From: Symbiodinium natans | Taxonomy: Eukaryota > Sar > Dinophyceae > Suessiales > Symbiodiniaceae | DNA: 64,000 nucleotides | Reading direction: 5' to 3' | NCBI GenBank assembly: GCA_905221605.1 | Contig: CAJNDS010000605.1 | Coordinates: 1-64,000, forward strand | Shown: positions 20,650-29,774 of the stretch, one piece after another | How the letters are laid out: each line of letters starts with the position of its first letter | Numbering within the stretch: the first letter of the stretch is position 1 | Notes under the pieces: generated by a model | What the model saw: the letters and a program-made list of their open reading frames with translations, nothing else | What the model was told of the DNA's origin: nothing | Databases searched by the model: none | Program-made: the position numbers and the translations under genes

Positions 20650-20686
20650 CTGCTTTATGAAAGCCGAGGCATCCGGTCCCCGAAGG
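20650..20686 (+). CDS. Candidate exon (LLYESRGIRSPK)
   Basis: It follows TTGCCTGCAG and is open. It is followed by GCAAGT, a GC-type donor identical to the one at 24,495. The frame also stays open to 20,710 (GKYLVRRP), where TCTAGGG repeats begin, so the donor choice is uncertain. Confidence 0.4.
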
Positions 20687-21642
20687 GCAAGTACCTTGTC
20701 AGACGCCCAGTCTAGGGTTTGGGGTTTGGGGTTTGGGGTTTGGGGTTTAGGGTTTAGGGTTTGGGGATCTCAGGTTAGCAGTTTAGGAAGAAGTGCGGCT
20801 TAGAAGCTAAGGCCGTGAAGGGTTTGGAAAGTTTAAGGGGCCTCTACCCTATATCTGGACCTGAGCATGGCTGGGACCGTAAGACCTAGGCCCCAAACCG
20901 AAGAGTGGACTTCTTACTTCCTGCCCTTAGAGAGGGTTTAGGCGAGGGTTTAGGATTCTTAGGATCTGACCCTCTCCCTACCGTGAGGGTTTAGGGTCTA
21001 GGGTTTAGGGTTTAGGATTTAGGGTACTCCTGGTGCTTATGCTTGGATAAGGACCCGCTCCCTAAACCTTCAACCCAGTGGCCTCGGGCGTGTTCTGCAT
21101 GTGCCCCCCCCAGCCTGAAAGATGGAGGCCCTCTGCTTCGCTAGCCTTTTCAGGCCCAAGGTCAAACCACAAAAGTCGCCGAGCGCAGCTTGCCTGAGAG
21201 TGGGAATTTAGGGCGTAAGCTCGCAATTCTGAGAAGGAATAAACGTGGGTGGGCAGCAGCTCAGGCTGGGGGGTGACTCATTACTTGCGCAGTACTTCCA
21301 AACAGTGGTGTGAATGGCTGCCGGGTGTAGTTCTCTACTATTTGCTTAAGAACCCCCCCCCAAAACATGAAGAAACATTCTTCCTGAACCTTAAACTTGC
21401 ACTATAGGGCCCGCTGGATGCCTGAACTCTCGACCCCCCCCCCCTTCCAAACTCTCTAAGTCCAAAAGCCCCACGCGTCGCACACCCTACGGCCCTACAC
21501 CCCAAAAAACCCCAACTGCCTGAAGCCCTTAAAAGCCTCGGATCCAAGATCCCCTAAACCCTGAAACCTAATCCTAAACCCTAAACCCTAAACCCTAAAC
21601 CCTAAACCCTAAACCCTGAACTCCAAACCCTGAAACCGAAAG

Positions 21643-21721
21643 CCTTGCGAGATCGGCGGTGAGCGGATTTTCACCTCGGAGGCGAGCCGCCAGGCCTGAA
21701 GCCTCCTCGGTGGGGCTTACG
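21643..21721 (+). CDS. Candidate exon between C-strand and G-strand arrays
   Basis: The left side is CCCTAAA units ending in GAAAG; the right side is ACG followed by GTTTAGGGTTTAGGG. One frame is open throughout (LARSAVSGFSPRRRAARPEA and onward). The protein is not recognised. Confidence 0.4.
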
Positions 21722-22035
21722 GTTTAGGGTTTAGGGTTTAGGGTTCAAGGTTCAAGGGTTTAGGGTTCAAGGTTCAAGGGTTCAAGGGTTCAAGGGTTCA
21801 AGGGTTCAAGGGTTCAAGGGTTCAAGGGTTCAAGGGTTTAGGGGTTCAAGGGTTCAAGGGCTCAAGGGTCCAAGGGTTCAAGGGTTCAAGGGTTCAAGGG
21901 TTCAAGGGTTCAAGGGTTCAAGGGTTCAGGGGTTCAGGGGTTCAAGGGTTCAAGGGTTCAAGGGTTCAAGGGTTCAAGGGTTCAAGGGTTCAGGGGTTCA
22001 GGGGTTCAGGGGTTCAAGGGTTTAGGGTTTAGGTT
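21722..22035 (+). repeat. Octamer array (GGGTTCAA)n between heptamer copies
   Basis: About 280 bp is made of GGGTTCAA units, an 8-bp variant, with a few GGGTTCAG and GGGTTTAG units inside. Ordinary TTTAGGG copies lie at both ends. Confidence 0.9.
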
Positions 22036-22535
22036 TTGTTTTCGGGTTTAGGGTCTAGGGGTTCCGGGGCTCGTTGTAGAGGGTGGGTCGGCTTAGGGCT
22101 TATAGGGCTGGTAACTTTGGGGGCTCGCAGGGCACACGCTCAGGGAATTTTACGGGTTCCTAGCTTACTGACAATGGCTCCCAGTCCTCGAGATTCCCAA
22201 GGCATGCAAGACGCCAACGTAAAATGTTCGCAGGCACCCGTTAGGAGTGGCTGGACCAACGCCCTGGATGGTAGGGTTTCGGGCTAGGGGCTTGGCCCTT
22301 CTTGGGGATTCCCCGTTTGGGACTTGCAGTCTCCAAGTTGCCGAAGGTGAGACAGGGGTTTAGGGATTCCGCGCTTAGGTTCAGGGCTCAGCGTTGCAGG
22401 TTCATAGGGGCTTTTAGCCGTTTGGGGTTCTTAAGAACCAGTTGCAGCACGGAGTTCCGCCATCGCTGTGTGTCCTCCAGCAGCATCTGGACTCGCTTAG
22501 GCCGCAGTCCGTCAAGTAGAAGACCTTGCACAAGA

Positions 22536-23762
22536 ATGCTTGGTGAGCGGGTGGGAAATGCGAGCCTCTGCTGCAGCTGCTGCTGGTGGTGCGCAGCTGT
22601 TGCTGCGGGTATCGCAGCCCACAACTGGGGAGACATCTCCAACAAGGCAAATGCCTGGGACATTGCGACGATGTGGCAGCAGACGACCTGCCAGATTCTG
22701 GCTTCCGGCGTCAGCTGCACCGACAAGGACTCGGGAAGCGCCTGCTTTGGCTACACAGGAGGCACAGCGCCGTCATCGCAGCCTCCCGTATTCCTGACGG
22801 AGCACATGGCGACCTGCCCAGGAAGCTACTGGTGTGCTAAAGAGGGGGGCACGTGCCACTGCAACGGGGAGATTACGTACGCCCCGGCGCTCTTTGATGG
22901 CCACATGTACACGGTTCCGTCGGCCGAGCAGGCCTACAAAGTAGCTTCCAGTTCTTCTTGGCAATGTGGGACGGACCAAAGCGGGAAGCCCTTTTCTGTG
23001 GACCCTGCTCCGTGGCGGGCGAAACACTGTTGGTGTACACCTCAGAGCATCCTGGACATTCTGAAGCAGGATGCTTCGGGCCTCCACAAGAAAAAGTGCT
23101 CCGAGGCATCAAATGCTGCCTTCGAGCAGCAAGGCCGGCGCCTGTACCAGGAACCACCAGTGGTCAAGGATGCCGATGCGAAGGAGGACGAGGAGGACGA
23201 GGAGTACGAGGAGATGACCGAGAGTGAGCAGGAGGTTGATGTGGCAACGCCCCGGCGCCTCACGGACGTCATGTACACCGCCCGTCGGCGACGCACTTTC
23301 AGCTACACACCTTGGGCCCTTGTCTCCTTGCAACCGGACAGTGACAGACTGGATGGCGACAGAGACGGCGCCAAGCAGATCAGCTGCGCCTATGAATTTG
23401 GAGTGCCGGCGGCTTCCTCAGCGCTTTACACATCCAGCGGGCCCTATTCTGGAGATGTCTGGAAGGCGGAGCGCGTCGCGAAAGCATGGGGAGACGTCCC
23501 GACTCGCCCCTGCTGGGTACGAGTACGCAGCGAAGCCGGAGAGCGCTTGGCCAATTGCGCTGTGGCCCTCGACAAACCTGGCACACTCAAGGACCAAGCA
23601 AAACGGAAGATGGAGGTTGCTCAGATCTGTCTGTGGATTTCTCTTGGTCTGGCAGTGCCTTGCACGTGCTGTTTAATTTTCCTGATCTATGTACGATCCG
23701 GCAACGAGAGGCAGGCTCAACAACAAGGCCTCATGAACAACATGCAGCACCATCGTGACTAG
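22536..23762 (+). CDS. Cysteine-rich single-pass membrane protein, intronless
   Basis: This 408-residue frame ends at TAG. The frame is open upstream to 22,302, but I choose the ATG at 22,536 because a hydrophobic, Cys-rich segment follows (residues about 11-28), as in a signal peptide or anchor. Then come a predicted lumenal or extracellular part with CPGSYWCAKEGGTCHC near residue 92 and HCWCTPQ near 163, an acidic linker near 211-235 (KEDEEDEEYEEM), a second folded part, a hydrophobic helix at about 361-386 and a 22-residue tail. This suggests a type I surface or endomembrane protein. The Cys-rich motif recalls families expanded in dinoflagellates; function is unknown. Codon use is GC-rich. 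Here the repeats are G-strand before and C-strand after, the reverse of most exon islands. Confidence 0.75.
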   Translation: MLGERVGNASLCCSCCWWCAAVAAGIAAHNWGDISNKANAWDIATMWQQTTCQILASGVSCTDKDSGSACFGYTGGTAPSSQPPVFLTEHMATCPGSYWCAKEGGTCHCNGEITYAPALFDGHMYTVPSAEQAYKVASSSSWQCGTDQSGKPFSVDPAPWRAKHCWCTPQSILDILKQDASGLHKKKCSEASNAAFEQQGRRLYQEPPVVKDADAKEDEEDEEYEEMTESEQEVDVATPRRLTDVMYTARRRRTFSYTPWALVSLQPDSDRLDGDRDGAKQISCAYEFGVPAASSALYTSSGPYSGDVWKAERVAKAWGDVPTRPCWVRVRSEAGERLANCAVALDKPGTLKDQAKRKMEVAQICLWISLGLAVPCTCCLIFLIYVRSGNERQAQQQGLMNNMQHHRD

Positions 23763-23787
23763 CTACAGCTTCATGGACATGAGAGTA

Positions 23788-24135
23788 GCCCTAAACCCTA
23801 AACCCCTAAACCCCGAACCCCTGAACAACCCAAACCCTAAACCCTAAACCCTAAAGCCTCCTGTGCTTCATTCACAACTGCTTTGCCTCGGAGCACGCCC
23901 TCGCAGGTTTCACATTGCTTAGCAAAACGAAGCCCAGCGCAGGAAAATGAAGGAAGCAGCATGCAGGTGATGAGAGAAGCCGCATTTGACATCCGATGGG
24001 GGACCCAGAGCCCTAGACGTTAGCTCCCCAAAGTCTGTAACATAATTGTCCTTGTAGTTTAGGGTTTAGGGTTTAGGGTTTAGGGTTTAGGGTTTAGGGT
24101 TTAGGGTTTAGGGTTTAGAGTTTAGGGTTTATATA
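23788..24135. repeat. C-strand then G-strand heptamer arrays around 180 bp of unique DNA
   Basis: CCCTAAA units lie at 23,788-23,856 just after the membrane-protein gene and TTTAGGG units at 24,057-24,129. The sequence between is unique; I saw no open frame with splice sites in it. Confidence 0.8.
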
Positions 24136-24363
24136 GGGCTCAAGCATGCTTTGGAGGTCCAGTTCTGAACGCCCGAGACCCTCCTGGTTTTGGGTGTTCA
24201 GAGTCCTTTAGGAATTTTAGAGGGCTGTTGGGTGCCTTTTAGGATCTTTTCCGTTTTGGGGGCTTTGTCAGAGAGTTGTTTTAGGTGCTTTCGGGTGTTC
24301 GGGTGTGAGTTTTTTGTTGACAAGCGCAACCCTCCATTCCACATCCCGCCCCCCCCCCCCCGC

Positions 24364-24440
24364 CCCCTAAACCCTAAAACCCTAAGCCCTAAACCCTAAA
24401 CCCTAAGCCCTAAACCCTAAACCCCAAACCCTAAACCCCC
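24364..24440 (-). repeat. CCCTAAA array left of a 30-nt exon
   Basis: About ten slightly degenerate CCCTAAA units follow a C-rich run. Confidence 0.85.
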
Positions 24441-24464
24441 CCACAATTCGCATCGTGTGGCCAG

Positions 24465-24494
24465 GCCGCGATCGATGCCAAGCTCCGTGCAGAG
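24465..24494 (+). CDS. Candidate 30-nt exon (AAIDAKLRAE) with GC donor
   Basis: The acceptor is GGCCAG; ten codons are open and in phase 0; the donor is GAG|GCAAGT, after which CTAGGG and TTTAGGG units start. Confidence 0.5.
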
Positions 24495-24501
24495 GCAAGT
24501 C

Positions 24502-24660
24502 TAGGGTTTAGGGTTTAGGGGGTTTAGGGTTTAGGGTTTGGGTTTTGGGTTTAGGGTTTAGGGTTTAGGGTTAGGGTTTAGGGTTTAGGGTTTAGGGGGT
24601 TTAGGGTTTAGGGTTTAGGGTTTAGGGTTTAGGGTTAGGGTTTAGGGTTTAGGGTGTAGG
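24502..24660 (+). repeat. TTTAGGG array right of the 30-nt exon
   Basis: About 20 units with occasional GGGGTTTAGGG and GGGTTAGGG variants. Confidence 0.9.
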
Positions 24661-24810
24661 GGGGTTCAAAGGGGGGTGTGCAACCCAAGGTTCCCTAATG
24701 CTCCCCGCTACTCCCGAAGCTTCCCTAGATGCCCTCTAGTACCCTGGATATCCCCTGAACTCTAAACCCCCGAACCCTCTCTACCCCACAGACGCTCAAG
24801 ACCGGCTGCT

Positions 24811-25100
24811 TTCAAACTGCACCGGGTGCAGTTTCAAGCTCTTGCATTCCCCCCCCCCCCCCCCAAACATCAGCCACCTTTTGTCAGCCAACCCTTCAAA
24901 GCGCGTCGGGTGCGCTTTGAAAGCTTTGCATGAACTCTAATAGTGGTCCATCCGCCCCTTGTCCCGCCCGCCTAAAACTCCCAGCCCCTCGATTTCAAGC
25001 CGCCCCGCCCCTATTCCGCACGCCCCTCGTCTACTTCCAGCCACAATTTGCGAGTCCGCGTTCAAAGTGCAGTGGGTGCGGTTTGCAACTCTTGCATCCA
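24811..25100 (+). repeat. Three copies of a hairpin repeat (TTCAAA..GC..GGGTGC..TTT..TTGCAT)
   Basis: Copies start at 24,811, 24,895 and 25,061. In copy 1, AAACTGCACC and GGTGCAGTTT (24,814-24,834) pair perfectly around one base. In copy 2, TTCAAAGCGC and GCGCTTTGAA (24,895-24,921) pair perfectly around seven bases. Copy 3 pairs partly. Each is followed by TTTGCAT or CTTGCAT, and copies 1 and 3 by a C-rich run. Confidence 0.65.
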
Positions 25101-25621
25101 CACCCCCCGCCCCCAGGATGGGATGTAGAGCCTCCAGAAATCCATGCAAGCATATTAATAGGGCTGGAATGTTCTTACCTTAAGCCGGCCGAATCACTCC
25201 ACAACCCCCCTGCACACTTTTGAAAATGCCGTGGGGGCTTCGGGTTTAAGGGTTTTTTGGGGTTTGGGGGTTGTGACCGAAACTGCTTAGGGAATGGCAG
25301 GGCACCAGGGTTTAGTGTCTGTGAGGGGCCTTGAGGGCTTAAGGCCCAGAACCCTGAACACGTATACCCTAAAGCCTAAAGCCTAAACCCCAACCCTTAA
25401 CCCTGACCCCTAAACCCCACCTGCCTTCGACTTGTTCGTGTCGACTTGCTCCGGCCTGGTGACTGAAACCCTTCACCCGGTTGACATTCCAAAAAAACCT
25501 CTTTGAATCATTGGGTCTAGAAACCTCGCTGGTGCTGAGCGGAGCGAGGGGGGAGGGGCCCCCGAGACCCTAAATCAAGAACCCTAAAACTTTAAACCCC
25601 AAACCCTAGGCGTCCTGAACC

Positions 25622-25850
25622 CTGAGCCCTAAGCCCTAAGCCCTAAACCCTAAACCCTAAACCCTAAACCCTAAACCCTATTCCGACTAGGCGAGTGACA
25701 GCGATGGAGAGCAGGAAGGGCAGCTCGGCCTGCACTGAAGCGTGACGTTTGGGGCTCATGGTTTTGAGCTGGGGTTTAGGGTTTAGGGTTTAGGGGTTTA
25801 GAGGTTTAGGGTTTAGGGTTTAGGGTTTAGGGTTTAGGGTTTAGGGTGTT
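25622..25850. repeat. C-strand array, 90-bp island, G-strand array
   Basis: CCCTAAA units occupy 25,622-25,681 and TTTAGGG units 25,772-25,850. The island between starts after GACTAG and is open for 15 codons (ASDSDGEQEGQLGLH) before TGA; a donor is not clear. Confidence 0.6.
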
Positions 25851-26193
25851 TATGTAGGGGGTTCTGGAGTTAGAGGGTTGATAGGGTTTTTGATGGGGTT
25901 GAGATTCGGGTTTAGAAAGGGGTTGTAGGTTTCAGGGATAGGCTTTGGGATTCAGAATGCAGAGGTTGGGTTTAGGGTTTAGAGTTTAGGGTTTGGTGTG
26001 CGCCCCAGAAAAAGCAAGGGTAGAAGGGCAGTTCGAAACGCCTAGCCCTAAACCCTAAATCCAGCAAGGCATCTGAGGCCCCGGAAAAAACCCTGAACCC
26101 CCAAGGCATGGACCCTGGAAACCCCAAACCCGAAACCCTAAACCTAAACCCTAAATCCTATAACCCTAAACCGCAAAACTTTTTTGTCTCAAG

Positions 26194-26270
26194 ATCCCGC
26201 AGCTTCAGACATTTGCTGAGGAATCTTCTGGGCGGGGCCAGGCGCGGGGGGCGTTGGGCGGGTTTGGGAT
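26194..26270 (+). CDS. Candidate exon (IPQLQTFAEESSGRGQ...)
   Basis: The acceptor is strong, CTTTTTTGTCTCAAG; 25 codons are open; the donor is GGGAT|GTAGGG. CCCTAAA units precede it and TTTAGGG units follow at 26,284. Confidence 0.5.
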
Positions 26271-26989
26271 GTAGGGCTCTATGGGTTTAGGGTTTAGGGT
26301 TTAAATCAGCCGAACTTAGACTTAAACTTAGAAGAACCCACGGCTCCACACGACTCGGGCTACGTTACGGACCAGATGAGCCAAAGTATGTAAACTAATG
26401 GTCCCTTCATGGGTATTTACTGTGGGGGTCCAGGTAGGGGCTCAGGGTCTGGGAAGTTTTCCTGCACCCTCGATGTGGTTAGAATTTGACCTCAGATGTT
26501 CACCTCGGGAACCGCGGAGCACCCGAGTATTCCATTCCTGGAGTGCCCAACCCCAAGCAATCTAGCACAGTGTCCCTGTATCCAAGGACTTGCTCGCTGC
26601 ACGGAGAATGTCACAGAGCATCCCGCAGAGCATCCCCCACAGGGTTTAGGGTTTAGGGTTTAGGGTTTAGGGTTTAGGGTTTTTTCAAACCCCCATGTGA
26701 TGCCTCACTTTCTACAGGCCCGAGAATTCCCAGACGACCTCCTAAGTTTGTCTCATGGGTGGGCTTTCGTCAACGTAGGTTTCGGCGGGGTTTATCGGTT
26801 TTTTCGGGTTTCATGTGCTACGCAAGGGTTTTCGGCGGGGGGTGGAAGTAGTCCAAGTCTCTAGAAGGGGACCCGACTAAGAGAGGGTTCTTCAGGTGGG
26901 GTAGGTACCTAGGGAACCTGAGGGAAGCTTAGGGAGCCTTAGGGAGTAGCGGGGGAAGATGAGGGAACCTCCCCAAAGAGCCCCATAAG

Positions 26990-27077
26990 AATGATAAAAC
27001 AGCTTTCGGATGATGATGACAGGTTGGCTGCGATGCAGATCATGGTGATGAACCTAGATGAGCGCGGGCCTCGACAG
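26990..27077 (+). CDS. Candidate exon (MIKQLSDDDDRLAAMQIM...)
   Basis: From the ATG at 26,991 there are 29 open codons ending CGACAG|GTCTGG. The preceding CATAAG could be an acceptor, or the ATG could be a true start. The sequence is strongly protein-like and contains no heptamer-derived residues. The family is not recognised. Confidence 0.5.
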
Positions 27078-27120
27078 GTCTGGCTCTTTCTTGTCTGTGT
27101 GGGGGGGGGGGGGGGTGGGG

Positions 27121-27312
27121 AACCTAAACCCTAAACCCTAAACCCTAAACCCTAAACCCTAAACCCCAAACCCCAAACCCAAACCCAAACCCCAAACCCC
27201 AAACCCCAAACCCCAAACCCCAAACCCCAAACCCCAAACCCCAAACCCGAAACCCTAACCCCAAACCCTAAACCCCAAACCCTAAACCCCAAACCCTAAA
27301 ACCGAAACCCTA
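27121..27312 (-). repeat. CCCTAAA array grading into CCCCAAA
   Basis: CCCTAAA units change at about 27,160 to CCCCAAA units and then back to a mixture. A G-run at 27,101-27,117 precedes it. Confidence 0.9.
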
Positions 27313-27315
27313 GAG

Positions 27316-27367
27316 CGACTTCAAGGCAGCGCTCCAAGCCCAAGAAGCAGCAGCAGGCCATGTGGGG
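27316..27367 (+). CDS. Candidate exon (DFKAALQAQEAAAGHVG)
   Basis: The acceptor is CCTAGAG at the end of the CCCTAAA array; the donor is GGG|GTATGC, close to the eukaryotic consensus. The island is open in the stated frame, and also in the frame that would follow a phase-0 junction from 27,077. Confidence 0.5.
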
Positions 27368-27530
27368 GTATGCGGCACGGGCTAGCTCCACCTTGGAGCT
27401 CTGGGGGGTTAGGGTCTAGGGTTTAGGGTTGAGGGTTTAGGGTTGAAAATTTCAGGTTCAGGGTTTAGGGTTTGGGGGGTTTAGGGATTAGGGTTTAGGG
27501 TTTCGGGTTTGCGGGGCTCCGTGCCCCAAG

Positions 27531-27595
27531 CCTCAATAATAGGCCTTCGCATCTTCGTGGGATTGAGTCCGATGTTCCCGGTCCTGAACCTCAAG
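27531..27595 (+). CDS. Candidate exon (SIIGLRIFVGLSPMFPVLNL)
   Basis: It begins after GTGCCCCAAG and ends CTCAAG|GTTCTC. Hydrophobic residues dominate. G-strand heptamers lie upstream. Confidence 0.4.
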
Positions 27596-27703
27596 GTTCT
27601 CCCCAAATTGACGTACTCAACCTTCGGTTGTTTAGGGTTTCCGTTTTTTAAGGGTTACCGTTTAAGATCCTAAGCTGTGGTACGCTACACCCTAAACCCG
27701 ACC

Positions 27704-27913
27704 CTAGACCCTAATGCTGAGCCCAGGTCTCCCGTGGCCCCCTGAATAGAGCGGCTTCTTGGGGAGGTTGTTCAGCGAGCCCTGCTGCTTGGGTTTTTGG
27801 TAGACCAGGGACTGAAGAGCCCAATCTGGGCGAGCTTTCCTCGCAGGACTCAGCAGGACATAGAGGTATCCTTCAAGGACATAATTTTTGAGGTATGCTT
27901 TAACCGGCAACAT
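27704..27913 (-). CDS. Possible minus-strand exon (core VKAYLKNYVLEGYLYVLLSP)
   Basis: A minus-strand frame of about 65 codons reads as ordinary protein, with the further stretch LQSLVYQKPKQQGSLNNLPK and no heptamer-derived residues until its end. Splice sites were not assigned. It would be one of few minus-strand genes here. Confidence 0.3.
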   Translation of the reverse strand: MLPVKAYLKNYVLEGYLYVLLSPARKARPDWALQSLVYQKPKQQGSLNNLPKKPLYSGGHGRPGLSIRV

Positions 27914-27944
27914 AGGGCACCTAACTTCCTAATTCTGTGTCAAG

Positions 27945-28064
27945 ATCAAGCATAAGCTGAGGGAGCAAGTTTCCCAGCTGTACCAGTGCGCAGGAAGACA
28001 ACCCCTTGGACACGCGGCGGTACTGGCGCTTTCCGACAGCTGTCCGCCCTCTAGGCACGGATAG
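27945..28064 (+). CDS. Candidate terminal exon (IKHKLREQVSQLYQCAGRQP...)
   Basis: After TTCTGTGTCAAG, 39 codons are open to a TAG at 28,062-28,064. An internal GCGCAG could be an alternative acceptor and GCGGTACTGG an internal donor. Confidence 0.4.
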   Translation: MKHKLREQVSQLYQCAGRQPLGHAAVLALSDSCPPSRHG

Positions 28065-28203
28065 ATTTTTTGAAGTTCGAGGATTTGGGGGTGTCGAGGA
28101 TTCAGGGACTTAGGGTTTCGGGGTGTTGATTGATGGTTTCGTGTTTAATGGGTCAGCCCTTAACTTCAAACCTGTGACTAGCATGAACCCTTTAAAGGTT
28201 TCA

Positions 28204-28258
28204 TGTTGGGATGTTCCCCCTTTTATTTCCCGATTCCGTATAAGGGAGAACATGAAGT
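28204..28258. mobile_element. Short inverted-repeat element, family 2
   Basis: ATGTTCCCCCTTT (28,211) and TAAGGGAGAACAT (28,241) form near-perfect inverted ends. Related copies are at 33,217-33,264 and about 52,856-52,942. Confidence 0.45.
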
Positions 28259-28289
28259 TTCATGGTCCATACATGGGTTGCAGTGGGGT

Positions 28290-28394
28290 AAATGACCCTA
28301 AACCCTAAACCCTAAACCCTAAACCCTAAACCCTAAACCCTAAACCCTAAACCCTAAACCCTAAACCCTAAACCCTAAACCCTAAACCCTAAAC
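28290..28394 (-). repeat. Perfect CCCTAAA array
   Basis: About 15 units with almost no variation, directly left of the exon at 28,427. Confidence 0.95.
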
Positions 28395-28426
28395 CCAGCT
28401 TTCTGCTTCCGAACCCGACTGCGAAG

Positions 28427-28489
28427 CTGGCTTCCCGAAGCGGGGCCGTCATGATGGGTACTTCGGGCCCCGGTGTGGGCCCTTTACCG
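28427..28489 (+). CDS. Candidate 63-nt exon (LASRSGAVMMGTSGPGVGPL)
   Basis: The acceptor is CGACTGCGAAG after a pyrimidine-containing stretch; 21 codons are open in phase 0; the donor is CCG|GTTTAGGG, i.e. the intron begins directly with the telomere-type heptamer. Confidence 0.5.
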
Positions 28490-28543
28490 GTTTAGGGTTT
28501 AGGGTTTAGGGTTTGGGGTTTAGGGTTTAGGGTTTAGGGTTTA
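28490..28543 (+). repeat. TTTAGGG array at an intron start
   Basis: Seven units, one of them TTTGGGG, follow the exon without a spacer. Confidence 0.9.
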
Positions 28544-28579
28544 GGAGAAGCTCGAAGCGCGAAGCCCCACACCCCAAAA

Positions 28580-28777
28580 GCTCATCTGGAATATGCGGGC
28601 AACACCTTAGCTCTGACTGCAGCCCATGTTACTGCTCTCGAGACCATTGCAGCAGAATACGGAATGCACCTCAACAGAACCAAAGCAGAGGTTCTCGGCA
28701 ACCCAGAAGAGCCAGTAGTCCAGCACCAGGAGGGTGCCAAAGCGCGCAATAGCTCAGCGCGCGGTGCCCTGAAACCC
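28580..28777 (+). pseudogene. Decayed LINE (non-LTR) reverse transcriptase fragment
   Basis: The open segment EYAGNTLALTAAHVTALETI, followed by EYGMHLNRTKAEVL, matches the layout of the RT catalytic block of non-LTR retrotransposons: a YADD-type box, a helix, then G..LN..KTEV. The box reads YAGN, so both catalytic aspartates are lost. About 65 codons remain, ending in CCCTAAA repeats. It is either a fossil fragment or an exapted exon. Confidence 0.6.
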
Positions 28778-28878
28778 TAAACCCTAAACCCTAATCCCTA
28801 ATCCCTAATCCCTAATCCCTAAACCCTAAACCCTAAACCCTATAAACCCTAAACCCTAAACCCTAAACCCTAAACCCC
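28770..28878 (-). repeat. CCCTAAA/CCCTAAT array
   Basis: A run of four CCCTAAT units lies inside ordinary CCCTAAA units. Confidence 0.9.
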
Positions 28879-28890
28879 AAAACCTTTCAG

Positions 28891-28913
28891 GCCCTTGCCC
28901 GACAATCTGTGAG
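28891..28913 (+). CDS. Candidate micro-exon (ALARQSV)
   Basis: The acceptor is ACCTTTCAG, then 23 nt, then the donor GAG|GTGGGG. Confidence 0.35.
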
Positions 28914-28997
28914 GTGGGGGTGGCGTCGGCCGCCTCGGCGGACTAGCCGAGCTGCGGCAGGCAGAGGGAGATCCCAAAACCTAGAACCTTCAAGCCC

Positions 28998-29136
28998 GTA
29001 CTTGGAGGTTCCTGGTACTTATCAACCAGTTATAACTGTACTTATCACCGTACTTTAAAACCGTTGAGGGGCTTATATGTGGGTTAGAAGTACACTTATA
29101 ATTGGTGAATAAGTACCATGAACTCTCAAGCCCGTA
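28998..29136. mobile_element. MITE-like element, family 1, with possible target duplication
   Basis: The left end GTACTTGGAGGTTCCTGGTA and the right end AATAAGTACCATGAACTCTC are inverted relatives of the copy at 18,722. The decamer CAAGCCCGTA occurs at both flanks (28,991-29,000 and 29,127-29,136), as a target-site duplication would. Confidence 0.55.
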
Positions 29137-29518
29137 ACCCTTAAACTCTGAACCATGGTTAGGTATGGTCCCTTACCCTTGTTTATAGGGATTTGAAGTA
29201 CGGGCCCTTGTTCTGTGTAGTGTACATGAGGGCTACAGAGCAGTGGACCCAAATGAAGGGGCCCCCATACTTGGGACCCAAGATTAGCACCCCCCTGAAC
29301 CCCAGGATGAGGGTTTAGGGTTTAGGGTTTAGGGTTTAGGGTTTAGGGTTTAGGGTTTAGGGTTGCGGGTTACACAGTTGGACCCAACACACCTCCAAGA
29401 TTAAGTTTCCCCCGCAAGCCTTAAACCCTCCATAGGGTTTCGAGGGCTTACACGGATTATGGGGTTTATAGGGTTCATAGGGTTCATAGGGTTTATGGGT
29501 ACTAATAGGCCCCACCCC

Positions 29519-29672
29519 CCTAAACCCTAAACCCTAAACCCTAAACCCTAAACCCTAAACCCTAAACCCTAAACCCTAAACCCTAAACCCTAAACCCTAA
29601 ACCCTAACCCTAAACCCTAAACCCTAAACCCTAAACCCTAAACCCTAAACCCTAAACCCTAAACCCTAAACC
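29519..29672 (-). repeat. Perfect CCCTAAA array
   Basis: About 22 units directly left of the exon at 29,679. A G-strand array lies at 29,309-29,364. Confidence 0.95.
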
Positions 29673-29678
29673 CCGCAG

Positions 29679-29774
29679 CCGCAAGGCCATCGACTCCATG
29701 ATCGCAGAGCAGCTCCATGCCAAGCCCGAGACCCTTCAGGCCACCAGACCCCCAAAAAGCCTCCCACAGAAAGG
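29679..29774 (+). CDS. Candidate exon (RKAIDSMIAEQLHAKPETLQ...)
   Basis: The CCCTAAA array runs straight into CCCCGCAG, the acceptor. About 31 codons are open. The donor is AAAGG|GTTTAGGG. The first 25 residues look like an amphipathic helix. Confidence 0.5.
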
